The notes beneath the pieces were generated by a model that saw only the letters and a program-made list of their open reading frames with translations, did not search any database and had not been told where the DNA came from. The translations under genes were made by a program, and so were the position numbers. A stretch of DNA of 64,000 nt, from positions 39,703 through 103,702 of the forward strand of contig JAIQFQ010000009.1 of the NCBI GenBank assembly GCA_020073245.1. The letters run 5' to 3'. Shown piece by piece: positions 17,816 through 27,324 of the stretch. How positions within the stretch are numbered: the stretch's first letter is position 1; each line of letters begins with the position of its first letter. The DNA is from Terriglobia bacterium. GTDB taxonomy: Bacteria; Acidobacteriota; Thermoanaerobaculia; Thermoanaerobaculales; Thermoanaerobaculaceae.

Positions 17816-18580
17816 ATGAGTCTCCGACTGCTGAGCGACGAACCTCTGGAGGTGGCGCCCGAACTCGTCGGCCTCCTGCTGGCCTCCCCGCTGCGGCGCG
17901 CCGTCGCGTTCGCGTTGGACCTCGCGATCGTCGTCGTTCCGAGCGTCGCGGTGGCCGTGGCGGTCGCGGCGGCCGCGCTCGCGCTGAAACAACCCCGCTC
18001 GCTGGCCGCGCTGAGGACGCTGATCTTTGACGAATCGACCGCCACGGCGTTCGAGAGCCACGCCGCGATGCTCGAGCTGGCACCGCTGCTCGTCCAACTG
18101 GACGCTGACGGCGTGCCTGTCGAGGTCCTCGCGGCGGTGCGCACCGGCGAGCTGGACCGCGCCGCGGACGAGCTCGGCAAGCACAAGCTGATCGTCGCGA
18201 TGTCGCTCTCCGAGGGCACGAAAACGGCGGCGCCGGAGGGCGCGGTGCGTTTCCCGTTCGAGCGGTTGATCCCGGAGCAGGTGCGGTTCGTGACGCTGTA
18301 CGGCGTGGCCGCGCTGTACTTCGGCATCCTCACCCGGGGGAGGCGGGGAGCCACGCCGGGCAAGCGCATGGTGGGGATCCGCGTCGCGCGCCTCGACGGC
18401 GAGCGGCTCTCGCTGGTCGAGAGCCTCGAGCGCTTCGCGGGCTACCTGCACGTTCCGGGCAGCCTGGGGTTGTCGTTGATCTACCTCTGGCGCGACCCCA
18501 ACCGCCGCCTGCCGCACGACCGCGTCGCGAACACCGCGGTGCTCAGAGTCCTGCGGCCGGCGACGAGGGCGAGGTCGTGA
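17816..18580 (+). CDS. RDD-family membrane protein
   Basis: RRAVAFALDLAIVV...RRGATPGKRMVGIRVARLDGERLSLVES. Confidence 0.8.
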   Translation: MSLRLLSDEPLEVAPELVGLLLASPLRRAVAFALDLAIVVVPSVAVAVAVAAAALALKQPRSLAALRTLIFDESTATAFESHAAMLELAPLLVQLDADGVPVEVLAAVRTGELDRAADELGKHKLIVAMSLSEGTKTAAPEGAVRFPFERLIPEQVRFVTLYGVAALYFGILTRGRRGATPGKRMVGIRVARLDGERLSLVESLERFAGYLHVPGSLGLSLIYLWRDPNRRLPHDRVANTAVLRVLRPATRARS

Positions 18581-18753
18581 CGTACAACTTCGATGCGGAG
18601 CGCTGGTTCGAAAACCAGAAGGCGCTACTCGAGGCACGGCGGCAGCGCGGTGAGCTCGACGACGCTGCGTTCGATGAGGCGCTCGAGGAGCTCCGCCGGC
18701 GGTACGAGGAGATGACGGCCCGACTGGACCGCTCGTTCGAGCTGCCGCGCTAG
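18577..18753 (+). CDS. Small protein (58 aa, GTG start) overlapping RDD gene stop
   Basis: VTYNFDAERWFENQKALLEARRQRGELDDAAFDEALEELRRRYEEMTARLDRSFELPR; GTGA overlap; absent from ORF track. Confidence 0.65.
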   Translation: MTYNFDAERWFENQKALLEARRQRGELDDAAFDEALEELRRRYEEMTARLDRSFELPR

Positions 18754-18761
18754 ACCGCAAG

Positions 18762-19409
18762 CTATCGCCGCGGTCTGTACAAACCTTTCGGGTTCGAGCC
18801 CATCAGCCCCGCGCGGTAGCGACGAACATCCACGGGCGCCAGCTCGCCGGCCTGCCGCCGCGTGAGCACGCCGAAGTGGCGGGCCGAGTCGAGACGCTCC
18901 GCGATCAGCTCGAGGCCCTCTTCGCTCGTCTCCCACCGGACCGCGTCGAACCGAGTGAGGTCGAGAGGCACCGAGTACGAGCGGAGCGTCTTCTGGCGCG
19001 CCACGTTGTAGAAGTCCTCGAAGAAGGAGAGCACCAGCTCCCGGAGGTCACGGAAGAGCGGTTCACGATAGCGGAGGCCGACGAAGTTCGACTTCGCGAC
19101 GGCCCCCAACCGGCCGCCGTGGCGAAACACGGCGATCATGTGGTCGTCGTCGTTCTCGGCGCGCAAGTCAACGACGAGCGGACGGTGGCCGAGTCGGCGG
19201 ATCGCCGCCGCCGCGAAGAGGGCACCGTCGAAGCAGTGCGCCTTGCGGTCGCGCAGGACGCGACGGGGAGAGCGGTAGAAGGGGTCGGCGCTGTACTCGA
19301 TGCGGTCCAGAAAGCCCTGGATCGCCTGCGGGCTCCTCAGACGGTCCAGGATCGCCAGCTCGCGCCGGGTCCAGGCGCCACCCGCCGGGCTCCCGAGTGC
19401 GGGGCGCAC
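18762..19409 (-). CDS. Transglutaminase-like hypothetical protein
   Basis: KAHCFDGALFAAAAIRRLGHRPLVVDLRAENDDDHMIAVFRHGGRLGAVAKSN; GTG start adjacent to upstream stop. Confidence 0.6.
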   Translation of the reverse strand: MRPALGSPAGGAWTRRELAILDRLRSPQAIQGFLDRIEYSADPFYRSPRRVLRDRKAHCFDGALFAAAAIRRLGHRPLVVDLRAENDDDHMIAVFRHGGRLGAVAKSNFVGLRYREPLFRDLRELVLSFFEDFYNVARQKTLRSYSVPLDLTRFDAVRWETSEEGLELIAERLDSARHFGVLTRRQAGELAPVDVRRYRAGLMGSNPKGLYRPRR

Positions 19410-19410
19410 G

Positions 19411-21276
19411 TCAGGCCCCGTGGCTGGCCGCGGCCGCGGTTCCCAGGCGCGCGCTCCTCGCGGCCGGCGCCTTGAACTCGTGGCACGTAGCGCAGTCGCC
19501 GCCATCCGCGTAGTGCGCCTTCTTGTCGTCGTGGCAGGCGATACAAGTGTCCCTTCCGCTCACCTTCCAGGTGTGGGGCTTGTGGCAGTCCGTGCACGAG
19601 GCGTCGGGGTGGCCGCCCTTGGCGTGCAACTCGGGCAGCTTCTCGTGGCATGCCTTGCAGTCGTTGAGAGGCTTGATCTCCTGCTCCGTCGCGTGGCAGG
19701 AGTCGCACCCGCCCGACATCATCGGGGCCCTTGCGTCGAGCTTGTGGCAGGTGGCGCAGTCGGACGACGGCCGGATGCCCGGCTTGTGGCATCGGTCGCA
19801 CATCATCGTCACATGCTTCCCCTTCAACTGGAACGGGTGCCACGCCTCCTCGGAGACCGGGGGCAAAGCGCCGAGCGCCTCGAGGGGGCCACGCTGTGGC
19901 ATCGTGTGGCAGGCCGTGCACGAGCGGGTGAGGACGTCGCCGTCCGAGGTGGCGTGCCGCCCGTCGTGGCAGCGGAAGCACCCCGGCCAGTTGCGGTGCC
20001 CGATGTTGTCCGGATACGTGGCCCAGTCCACTTTCATCTTGGGGAACACGCTCCGGCTGTAGATGTCGGTGGTGACGGCCACCGCGTTCTCGATGTCCGG
20101 GGCCCTGCTATTGGACACGTCGGGATAGTTCTTGGCGTAGAAGTTGAAGATCCTGTCGCGGATTTGCTTGCCGGCGGTGGCCTGGTCGGGGTAGCCCGCC
20201 ATCAGCGCCTCCGCCGTCGTCTTCTTGATCCAAGGGAGGTCCCGCTTGATGCTGCCGTTGTTGAGGGCGAGGTCGATGGCCCGGTCGGGCGGCGTGAAGA
20301 TGTGGGTGGGACGGTTGTGGCAGTCCATGCAGTCCATGGTCTTCTTCGGCAGCTTTGCCAACTCCTCGGGGGAGATCGGCTTGTCGAGTGAGGTGTACTC
20401 CCGCTCCTGCCCGTAGGACCCGACTACCTTGAACCACGCGATGTCCAGCTCCTGCTCGTCGCGGGCGGCGTATATGATCTTGTTGTCGATCACCATGTGC
20501 CAGTGGATCCCGGCGCTCTGGCCGAGCTTCGAGCTGCCGCCGCCGGTCTTCATCATGAGGCTGATCTGATCGCTGGTGTTGGCCTGGTCGTATCGGAAGT
20601 AGGGGATCTGGAGCAGCTGAGCGCCGTAGAACTTCTGGGGCCAGTGGCACTCCTCGCACGTCTCCCGCGCCGGGCGCAGGTTCTTCACGGGTACCGGGAT
20701 CGGAGTGGGATACGTGTGGAACGTCACGGCCAGCACCTGGCGCGCCCCGGAGAGCTTGGACTTCACGTAGAACGAGGCCCCGGAGCCGACGTGGCAGTCC
20801 ACGCAGCGGACCTTGGCGTGGGGTGAGTGCTGGTACGCCGCGAACTCCGGTTCCATGACGGTATGGCAAAGCCTTCCGCAGAACGTGACGGACTCGGTGA
20901 AGAGGAAGCCGTGGTACCCGGCGACCCCGAGGACGAGGAGGACCAGAAGGCCGCTCACGAGGGCGTAGCCGAACTTTCTGCGCTGGCGAGCGTCGTTGAG
21001 ATCCACGGTGGGATACGGGGCCGGCGCCTCGGCCCCGAGACCGCGGCGCCGCCGGCTCTCGCGCCACATCCCGAAGACCACGATCATGATGCCGAACACC
21101 AGGAAGGCCGGGAAGATCATGTAGGTAACGATCCCAAAGTACGGGCTCGTCTGCTTCATGACGAGCTGCGCCACCGCCGCGAAGACGATCAGCAATGCGC
21201 TCCCGGCCACGACGAGCCCGCCGAAGTAGCTCAGCGGGTTCCGGTACAGCCCGGTTCCTGTTCTTGCCTTGGTCAC
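19411..21276 (-). CDS. Multihaem c-type cytochrome, NapC/NirT-like
   Basis: 12 CXXCH motifs plus one CX3CH (FCGRLCHTVMEPE) counted; N-terminal TM segments. Confidence 0.9.
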   Translation of the reverse strand: MTKARTGTGLYRNPLSYFGGLVVAGSALLIVFAAVAQLVMKQTSPYFGIVTYMIFPAFLVFGIMIVVFGMWRESRRRRGLGAEAPAPYPTVDLNDARQRRKFGYALVSGLLVLLVLGVAGYHGFLFTESVTFCGRLCHTVMEPEFAAYQHSPHAKVRCVDCHVGSGASFYVKSKLSGARQVLAVTFHTYPTPIPVPVKNLRPARETCEECHWPQKFYGAQLLQIPYFRYDQANTSDQISLMMKTGGGSSKLGQSAGIHWHMVIDNKIIYAARDEQELDIAWFKVVGSYGQEREYTSLDKPISPEELAKLPKKTMDCMDCHNRPTHIFTPPDRAIDLALNNGSIKRDLPWIKKTTAEALMAGYPDQATAGKQIRDRIFNFYAKNYPDVSNSRAPDIENAVAVTTDIYSRSVFPKMKVDWATYPDNIGHRNWPGCFRCHDGRHATSDGDVLTRSCTACHTMPQRGPLEALGALPPVSEEAWHPFQLKGKHVTMMCDRCHKPGIRPSSDCATCHKLDARAPMMSGGCDSCHATEQEIKPLNDCKACHEKLPELHAKGGHPDASCTDCHKPHTWKVSGRDTCIACHDDKKAHYADGGDCATCHEFKAPAARSARLGTAAAASHGA

Positions 21277-21346
21277 GCCCGCACCTCCAGCAGCGCCTTC
21301 GTCAGTTTAGCGTTGCCCAAGGCGCCCGCGGAAGCCCTCAGTCGGA

Positions 21347-22354
21347 TCAGATCTCCTGCGAAGGTACGACCTGGCAGGCCTCGAGGGCGGCACCCAGAAG
21401 CCCTGCCGCCGGGTCGAGCACGACCATCACCGGGATCCGGCCCATCAGCTCGCTCATCCGCCCCTTGTTCCGGAAGGCGGCCATGAAGCGGCCCTCCTGC
21501 AGGCTGGGCAGGATCTTGGGCGCGATGCCACCTGCCAGGTAGACGCCGCCCACTGCCAGACATCGGAGCGCCAGATTGCCGGCCTCGGCCCCGTACGCCG
21601 TGACGAAGAGATCGAGAGCCTGCTCGCAGGCGAGGTCCGTACGTGCAAGCGCATGGCTCGCTATCACCGCCCCGGGGTCCCCGACGGACATGGCGTGCTC
21701 GATCTCAGGCCAGGTCGATACACCGCGTTCGACCAGGAACCGGTAGATTCGGATGAGGCCGGGGCCGGAGACCACCCGCTCTACCGACACCGGGCGGTGC
21801 GTCCTCTCGAGGTGCGCGAGCAGCTCGCGCTGGAGTTCGCCGACGGGCGCGAACCCTCCGTGGCCGCCCTCGGTGGCGTTCACCCGGTAGCGCGAGCCGG
21901 CCCAGAAGAGCTGCGCCTGTCCCAGACCGGTCCCGGCGCCGAGCACCGCTCGCGTCGCTTGCGGGACGGCCTCGCCCTCCTGGAGAGTGGCGAGACGGTC
22001 CGCAGGGGTGGCCAGCACACCCAGGGCCGCCGCCGCGAAGTCGTTGATCAGGCGAACGGACTCGAGGCCGGTTTCGGCGGCCAACTCGGTCTCGGTGACG
22101 ACCCAGGGGAGGTTGGGTGTCGTGCATGTCCCCTTGAGCACGGCGCCAGGGACCCCGAAGCAGGCGGCGGTGACCTGCGCCCCCACCCTGCTCATGAACT
22201 CGCGCACGATCGGAGCGAGGCCGGGGTATTCAGGGCTCGCGAACCGTTCCTCCTCCAGGATCCTGACGTTCTGCCCTTCGCGCTCGGCCAGGGCGAGCAG
22301 CGCTTTTGTCCCTCCGATGTCACCCGCGAGCACCACAGCCACTATGGCCTCCAA
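21347..22354 (-). CDS. glk: Glucokinase
   Basis: VVLAGDIGGTKALLAL...VLGAGTGLGQAQLFW...NATEGGHGGFAPV. Confidence 0.88.
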   Translation of the reverse strand: MEAIVAVVLAGDIGGTKALLALAEREGQNVRILEEERFASPEYPGLAPIVREFMSRVGAQVTAACFGVPGAVLKGTCTTPNLPWVVTETELAAETGLESVRLINDFAAAALGVLATPADRLATLQEGEAVPQATRAVLGAGTGLGQAQLFWAGSRYRVNATEGGHGGFAPVGELQRELLAHLERTHRPVSVERVVSGPGLIRIYRFLVERGVSTWPEIEHAMSVGDPGAVIASHALARTDLACEQALDLFVTAYGAEAGNLALRCLAVGGVYLAGGIAPKILPSLQEGRFMAAFRNKGRMSELMGRIPVMVVLDPAAGLLGAALEACQVVPSQEI

Positions 22355-22402
22355 TCAACTTCAACGGTCCCGAGTGATTATCGCCCGGGCTGCGCCATCG
22401 TC

Positions 22403-24022
22403 CTAGAGGATGAAGTCCGTGGAGAGGAAGTTCGAGGTGTGATCCCTCACGGTTTTCGTGATGATCCTCTTGTTGATGTCGTTGGCCTTGGCCGCGACCA
22501 GCGTCCGGATCGTGAACACCCGCAGCGCGTCGGAGACGGACAGTGTCCCTTCGGCGGAGTCCTTGCGGCCCGTGAAGGGAAACTTGTCCGGGCCGCGCTG
22601 GCACTGGGAGTTGATGTTGAGGCGGCAGACCTGGTTCACCAGCGGGTCGATCAGGTGCGCGATGGCATCCGGGTCGCTGCCGAAGATGGAGAGCTGCTGC
22701 CCGTAGTTGGACTCCGCGACGTACCGGATCGGGTCTTCGATGTCCTCGAACGGAACCACCGGCACGACAGGCCCGAACTGCTCCTCGCGGTACAACCTCG
22801 AGTCAGGGCTGGTGGGATACACGACCGCCGGGAGGAAGAACGTGCCGCGGCTGGCCCCGCCGCCGTCGTTGACGATCCGGCCGCCGAGCCGCACGGCGTC
22901 ATCGACCATCGCCCTGAGCTTCTCCGGCTTCCCGGGCTCCGGAAGGGGTGTGACCCCAACGCCGTCGTCCCACGGCATGCCTGCCTTGAGGGAGTTGACG
23001 GCCCGGCACAGGCGGTCCAGGAACTCGTTCGCCACCGGGCGGTGAACGAAGAGGATCTTGAGCGCCGTGCAGCGCTGGCCGTTGAACGACAGGGCCCCCA
23101 TGACGCACTCCCTGACCGCGAGGTCGAGGTCGGCGTCGCCGAGGATGATCGCCGGGTTCTTCGCCTCCAGGCCGAGCACGCACCGCAGCCGATGCGGCTG
23201 CGGGTGCTGCTTCCGCAGCGCGTCCGCCGCCGGGCTCGTGCCGATGAACGCAAGGACGTTGATCTTGCCGGAGGCCATGAGCGGCCCCATCGTCTGGCGG
23301 CCGCTCCCGTACACGGTGTTGACGACCCCGGGCGGGAACGAGTCGCGGAACGCCTCGAGCAGCGGCCTGTGCAGCAACACGCCCAATCTGGGCGGCTTGA
23401 ACACGACCGTGTTGCCCATGATCAGTGCGGGGATCAACGTCGTGAACGTCTCGTTCAGGGGGTAGTTGAAGGGGCCGGCCGACAGCACCACCCCAAGGGG
23501 CGCGCGGCGGATCTGCGCGATGATCCCCTGTTCGATGACAAAGCGGGAGGAGGCCCGGTCGAGGTCCTTGAGGGCGTCGATCGTGTCGCGGATGTAGTCG
23601 ACGGTGCGGTCGAACTCCTTCTCCGAGTCGGAGCGGGCCTTTCCGATCTCCCACATCAGCAGCAGCACGATCTCGGCGCGCCGATCGATCATCCGGTGGA
23701 CGAACCCCTCCATGGCCGCGATGCGGGCCGGCACCGACATCGTGGGCCATGCCCCACGCCCGTTGTCGTACGCGGCGACAGCCGCATCGAGAGCCGCGAG
23801 CGTCTCCTTCTCGCCGAACAGGGGGAAGCTCCCGATCACGTGTTGGACCGGGCCGGCCGGCGTCTCCCGGCAGATCGGCGAGAGAACCTCCTGCGACGGC
23901 CCGTCCCACCGGCGGATCTCACCGCCGATCAGGTACTCCCTCTGGTCCACCGGTGCGGGAAGGCGGACCTCGGCGGGAAGGCCGTCCAGCGAGGGGAAGC
24001 TGAGCTTCGGTTCCGGGTTCAT
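22403..24022 (-). CDS. Aldehyde dehydrogenase, non-phosphorylating GAPDH (GapN)-like
   Basis: ALDH motifs GPFNYPLNETFTTLIPALIMGNTVVFKPP, GLEAKNPAIILGDADLD, FNGQRCTALK. Confidence 0.88.
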   Translation of the reverse strand: MNPEPKLSFPSLDGLPAEVRLPAPVDQREYLIGGEIRRWDGPSQEVLSPICRETPAGPVQHVIGSFPLFGEKETLAALDAAVAAYDNGRGAWPTMSVPARIAAMEGFVHRMIDRRAEIVLLLMWEIGKARSDSEKEFDRTVDYIRDTIDALKDLDRASSRFVIEQGIIAQIRRAPLGVVLSAGPFNYPLNETFTTLIPALIMGNTVVFKPPRLGVLLHRPLLEAFRDSFPPGVVNTVYGSGRQTMGPLMASGKINVLAFIGTSPAADALRKQHPQPHRLRCVLGLEAKNPAIILGDADLDLAVRECVMGALSFNGQRCTALKILFVHRPVANEFLDRLCRAVNSLKAGMPWDDGVGVTPLPEPGKPEKLRAMVDDAVRLGGRIVNDGGGASRGTFFLPAVVYPTSPDSRLYREEQFGPVVPVVPFEDIEDPIRYVAESNYGQQLSIFGSDPDAIAHLIDPLVNQVCRLNINSQCQRGPDKFPFTGRKDSAEGTLSVSDALRVFTIRTLVAAKANDINKRIITKTVRDHTSNFLSTDFIL

Positions 24023-24108
24023 GATCCGCCTCCTGGTTTCCGGTGCGCGTCGGTGGGGCGTCCGGCACCCGCGATCGAGCTTACCGCAGGTAAGGGCGAG
24101 CGGGCTGC

Positions 24109-25203
24109 CTACTCGAGGCGTCTGCGGAAGCGGACGCGCGCCAGGAGAAGAATGCCGACGCCCATCACAACGAGAGTCAACGCCTCCGGCCAGAGCACCG
24201 CGAAGCCGACGCCCTTGAGGAACACGCCGCGGAGGATCACGAGGTAGTAGCGCAGCGGGACCAGGTAGGTGAGGATCTGGAACACCCACGGCATGTTCTG
24301 GATGGGGAACGCGAACCCGGACAGGAGCATCTGCGGGAGAATGAAGACGAACGCCGTCAGCATCATCGCCTGCTGTTGCGTCTGCGCCAGGGTCGAGATG
24401 AAGAGCCCGAGGCCGAGCGTGCATAGCATGAACGGGAGCGTGAGCAGGGCCAGGGTGACGAAGGAACCAGAAAGTGGCACCTTGAACCAGAACAGGACCA
24501 CGGGCAGGGCCGTGAGGAACTCCACGAGCCCGACGAGCGCGAACGGGATGAGCTTGCCGACGATGAGGTGTTGCGGCTTCAAAGGCGTGACCAGGAGCTG
24601 CTCCATCGTTCCCATCTCGGTCTCCCGCACCAGCGCCATCGCGGTCAGCAACATCGTCATCACCATGAGGATCATCGAGAGCGTGGCCGGGACCATGTAG
24701 TTGCGGCTCACGAGGTCGGGGTTGTAGAGGACGTTTGGCCGCAGCTCGATGAGCGGCCTCGCTCCGGCGAGGGCCGATGCGCTTTGGAGGACCGATGCGG
24801 CGTACGAAAGGCCGAGCGTCCCCGTCATCGCGTCCGCGCCGTCGGCGAGCAGCTGCACCGCGCCGGGCCGCCCGGAGCTGCGTTGGGCGGCGTAACCCGA
24901 AGGTATCGTGAGAGCAACCCTGGCCGCGCCGGATCGGAGGAGGGCATCAAGCGCCGGCTGGGCGTCCACGGCACCGGTCACCCTGAAGTACGTGGACCTC
25001 GTGAAGCTCTCGACCAGCTCGCGGCTCTCGGCGGTGCGGTCGAGGTCACAGACCGCCAGCTCGACCTGACGGACGTCGGTCGTAGCAGCGTAGCCGAGGA
25101 TCAGGAGCTGCATCACCGGGGCAACGAAGAGGATCGGGAGGATCTTCGGGTCGCGCCGCAGCTGCAGCAGCTCCTTCACCAGTATGTTGATGAGCGTCCT
25201 CAC
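24109..25203 (-). CDS. ABC-2 type transporter permease
   Basis: VRTLINILVKELLQLRRDPKILPILFVAPVMQLLILGYAATTDV... Confidence 0.9.
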   Translation of the reverse strand: MRTLINILVKELLQLRRDPKILPILFVAPVMQLLILGYAATTDVRQVELAVCDLDRTAESRELVESFTRSTYFRVTGAVDAQPALDALLRSGAARVALTIPSGYAAQRSSGRPGAVQLLADGADAMTGTLGLSYAASVLQSASALAGARPLIELRPNVLYNPDLVSRNYMVPATLSMILMVMTMLLTAMALVRETEMGTMEQLLVTPLKPQHLIVGKLIPFALVGLVEFLTALPVVLFWFKVPLSGSFVTLALLTLPFMLCTLGLGLFISTLAQTQQQAMMLTAFVFILPQMLLSGFAFPIQNMPWVFQILTYLVPLRYYLVILRGVFLKGVGFAVLWPEALTLVVMGVGILLLARVRFRRRLE

Positions 25204-25219
25204 CGCGCACACCCTCGCA

Positions 25220-25268
25220 CGGGACCCGCGGGTCGTCTCGGACCACGGACCACGGACCACGGACCACG
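25220..25268. repeat. Heptad tandem repeat locus R5 (class GACCACG)
   Basis: four perfect gaccacg units at 25241-25268 between the two permease genes, preceded by degenerate units. Confidence 0.8.
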
Positions 25269-25279
25269 GTTTTCCCGCA

Positions 25280-26380
25280 TCACAAGCTCCTCACGGTCCT
25301 GAACGTGGCAAGGCCCAGCACCGCCGCGCCGTAGATCACGAGGCCGACGACCTGAGGCCACCATGTCGCCGGGCCTGCCCCTTTCAGGACGATCTCCCGC
25401 AGCGCAACCAGGAAGTACCGGGCCGGGACGATGTGAGTGATGATCCGAAGACCGGCGGGCATCGAGGAGATGGGGAATATGAAGCCGGACAGGAGAAGGG
25501 TAGGGAGCATAGAGGAGAGCAGGCCGAGCTGGAACGCCACCTGTTGGGTGTCCGCGAGCGTAGAGATGAAGATCCCCCAGCCGAGGCTGACGGCGAGGAA
25601 CAGGACCATAACGCACGCAAGCCAGACGAGCGAGCCGCGCACCGGCACGTCGAATAGCAGGTGCGCGACGAGCAGCGAGGCCGAGGCCGCGACGAAGGAG
25701 ACCAGCAGGTAGGGGAGCGTCTTGCCGGCGAGCAGCTCGACCGCGACCAGCGGGGTCGCGCGGAGCGACTCCATGGTCCCGCGCTCCTTCTCGCGAACCA
25801 CAGCCAGGGCGGTGGCAATCACCGCGGTCACCATCATGATGAACGCCAGCAGGCCGGGGACCAGGAAGCGAGCGGAAGCGAGGTCGGGGTTGTACCAGAC
25901 GAGGGGCACTCCCGCCACGACGCCCCCAGCGCCCGCACGGACGACCGGCGACACGGACGCGACGATCTGTCGCGCATAGCCGAGGATGGTGTTGGCGGTC
26001 TGGGAATCCGAGCCGTCCAGGACGAACTGCAGCGTTGTCGGCCTGAGCGCCACCATGTCGACGCCGTATCTCGGGGGAACCACGAGGGCGGCCTGCGCGC
26101 GGCCGGTGTCGAAGAGACGATCGAGGACGCGTACGTCGTGGGTGTGTAACACGAGGTCGAAGTAGCCGCTCCTCAGGAACGCCTCGCTCACATCACGCGC
26201 AGCGCGGCTGCCGTCCTGGTCCACCACCGCAAGCCGGATGTGCTGGACGTCGAACGAGAGGGCGTACCCGTAGATGAAAAGGAGCAGGATCGGCATGCCG
26301 ATGAGGGTCAGCGCCGTGCGAGGGTCGCGGCGGAGCTGGAGCAGCTCTTTGACGGCGATGGCGAGCGTGCGTCGGAGCAT
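25280..26380 (-). CDS. ABC-2 type transporter permease
   Basis: MLRRTLAIAVKELLQLRRDPRTALTLIGMPILLLFIYGYALSFDV; ATGA overlap with upstream gene. Confidence 0.9.
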   Translation of the reverse strand: MLRRTLAIAVKELLQLRRDPRTALTLIGMPILLLFIYGYALSFDVQHIRLAVVDQDGSRAARDVSEAFLRSGYFDLVLHTHDVRVLDRLFDTGRAQAALVVPPRYGVDMVALRPTTLQFVLDGSDSQTANTILGYARQIVASVSPVVRAGAGGVVAGVPLVWYNPDLASARFLVPGLLAFIMMVTAVIATALAVVREKERGTMESLRATPLVAVELLAGKTLPYLLVSFVAASASLLVAHLLFDVPVRGSLVWLACVMVLFLAVSLGWGIFISTLADTQQVAFQLGLLSSMLPTLLLSGFIFPISSMPAGLRIITHIVPARYFLVALREIVLKGAGPATWWPQVVGLVIYGAAVLGLATFRTVRSL

Positions 26381-27324
26381 CAGGCCGCCCTGCCCTCGGC
26401 CAGGGCGATCATGTGGATGAAGACGTCCTCCAGCGAAGGCGCGATCGCCGTCACGGTGGCGTCTGCGCAGCCGGCCTGGGTGATTCGAATCGCGAGACCG
26501 TCGACGAACCTCGCCTCGGCGAGAACGATATGGAGGCGCTCTCCGAAAAGCGCAACCTCCTCGACCCCCGGCAGCCCCTCGAGCGCGGTCATCGCGCGGG
26601 CGGGGTTCGTGCAGGCCAGCTCGACGATGGTTCCGGTGGGGAACACCTGCTTGAGCGCCGGTACGGCGTCGAGGGCGAGAAGCCGGCCGGCGTGCATCAG
26701 AGCCACCCGGTGGCAGCGCTCCGCCTCGTCCATGTAGTGAGTCGTGACGAACACCGTCGTGCCGGCGCCCGCGAGCTCGTCGATGAAGTCCCAGAAGCGT
26801 CGGCGCGCCTCGGGATCCACGCCCCCGGTCGGCTCGTCCAGGAAGACGATCGGCGGGCGGTGGAGAAGCGCCGCGACCAGCGCCAGGCGCTGACGGAAGC
26901 CGACCGGAAGATCCCGGATCAGCGTCGAGCGGCGCTCCTGGAGGCCCGCCTGGGCCACGGCCCACTCCTGCCGCTCGGCCATCGCCTTGCCGAACAGGCC
27001 GTACGTTCCCCCCCAGAACCGGAGGTTCTCCTCGACGGTCAGGTCGCCGTAGAGGGAGAACCTCTGCGACATGTACCCGATTCGCTGCTTGATGTCGTCG
27101 GGCTTGCGCGCAACGTCGAAGCCGAGCACGGTGGCGGAACCGGAACTCGGCGACAGGAGGCCGCAGAGCATTCGGATCGTCGTGGTCTTGCCTGCGCCGT
27201 TGGAGCCCAGGAAGCCGAAGATTTCGCCGGGCCGGACGGCGAACGACACATGGTCCACCGCCACGAACGGGCCGAACGTCCGTGTCAGGTCCTTCACGAC
27301 GACCGCCGGGGCCGATGCGCTCAT
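26380..27324 (-). CDS. ABC transporter ATP-binding protein
   Basis: Walker A GSNGAGKTTTIRML; Walker B IVFLDEPTGGVDP. Confidence 0.95.
   Translation of the reverse strand: MSASAPAVVVKDLTRTFGPFVAVDHVSFAVRPGEIFGFLGSNGAGKTTTIRMLCGLLSPSSGSATVLGFDVARKPDDIKQRIGYMSQRFSLYGDLTVEENLRFWGGTYGLFGKAMAERQEWAVAQAGLQERRSTLIRDLPVGFRQRLALVAALLHRPPIVFLDEPTGGVDPEARRRFWDFIDELAGAGTTVFVTTHYMDEAERCHRVALMHAGRLLALDAVPALKQVFPTGTIVELACTNPARAMTALEGLPGVEEVALFGERLHIVLAEARFVDGLAIRITQAGCADATVTAIAPSLEDVFIHMIALAEGRAA

Noticed and set aside
17730-18369. N-terminal half of - strand ORF 16885..18369
   Set aside because: Antisense to the RDD gene; only the C-terminal half looks coding.
21653-24247. 864-aa + strand ORF
   Set aside because: Antisense shadow of glk and the ALDH gene; no recognisable motifs.
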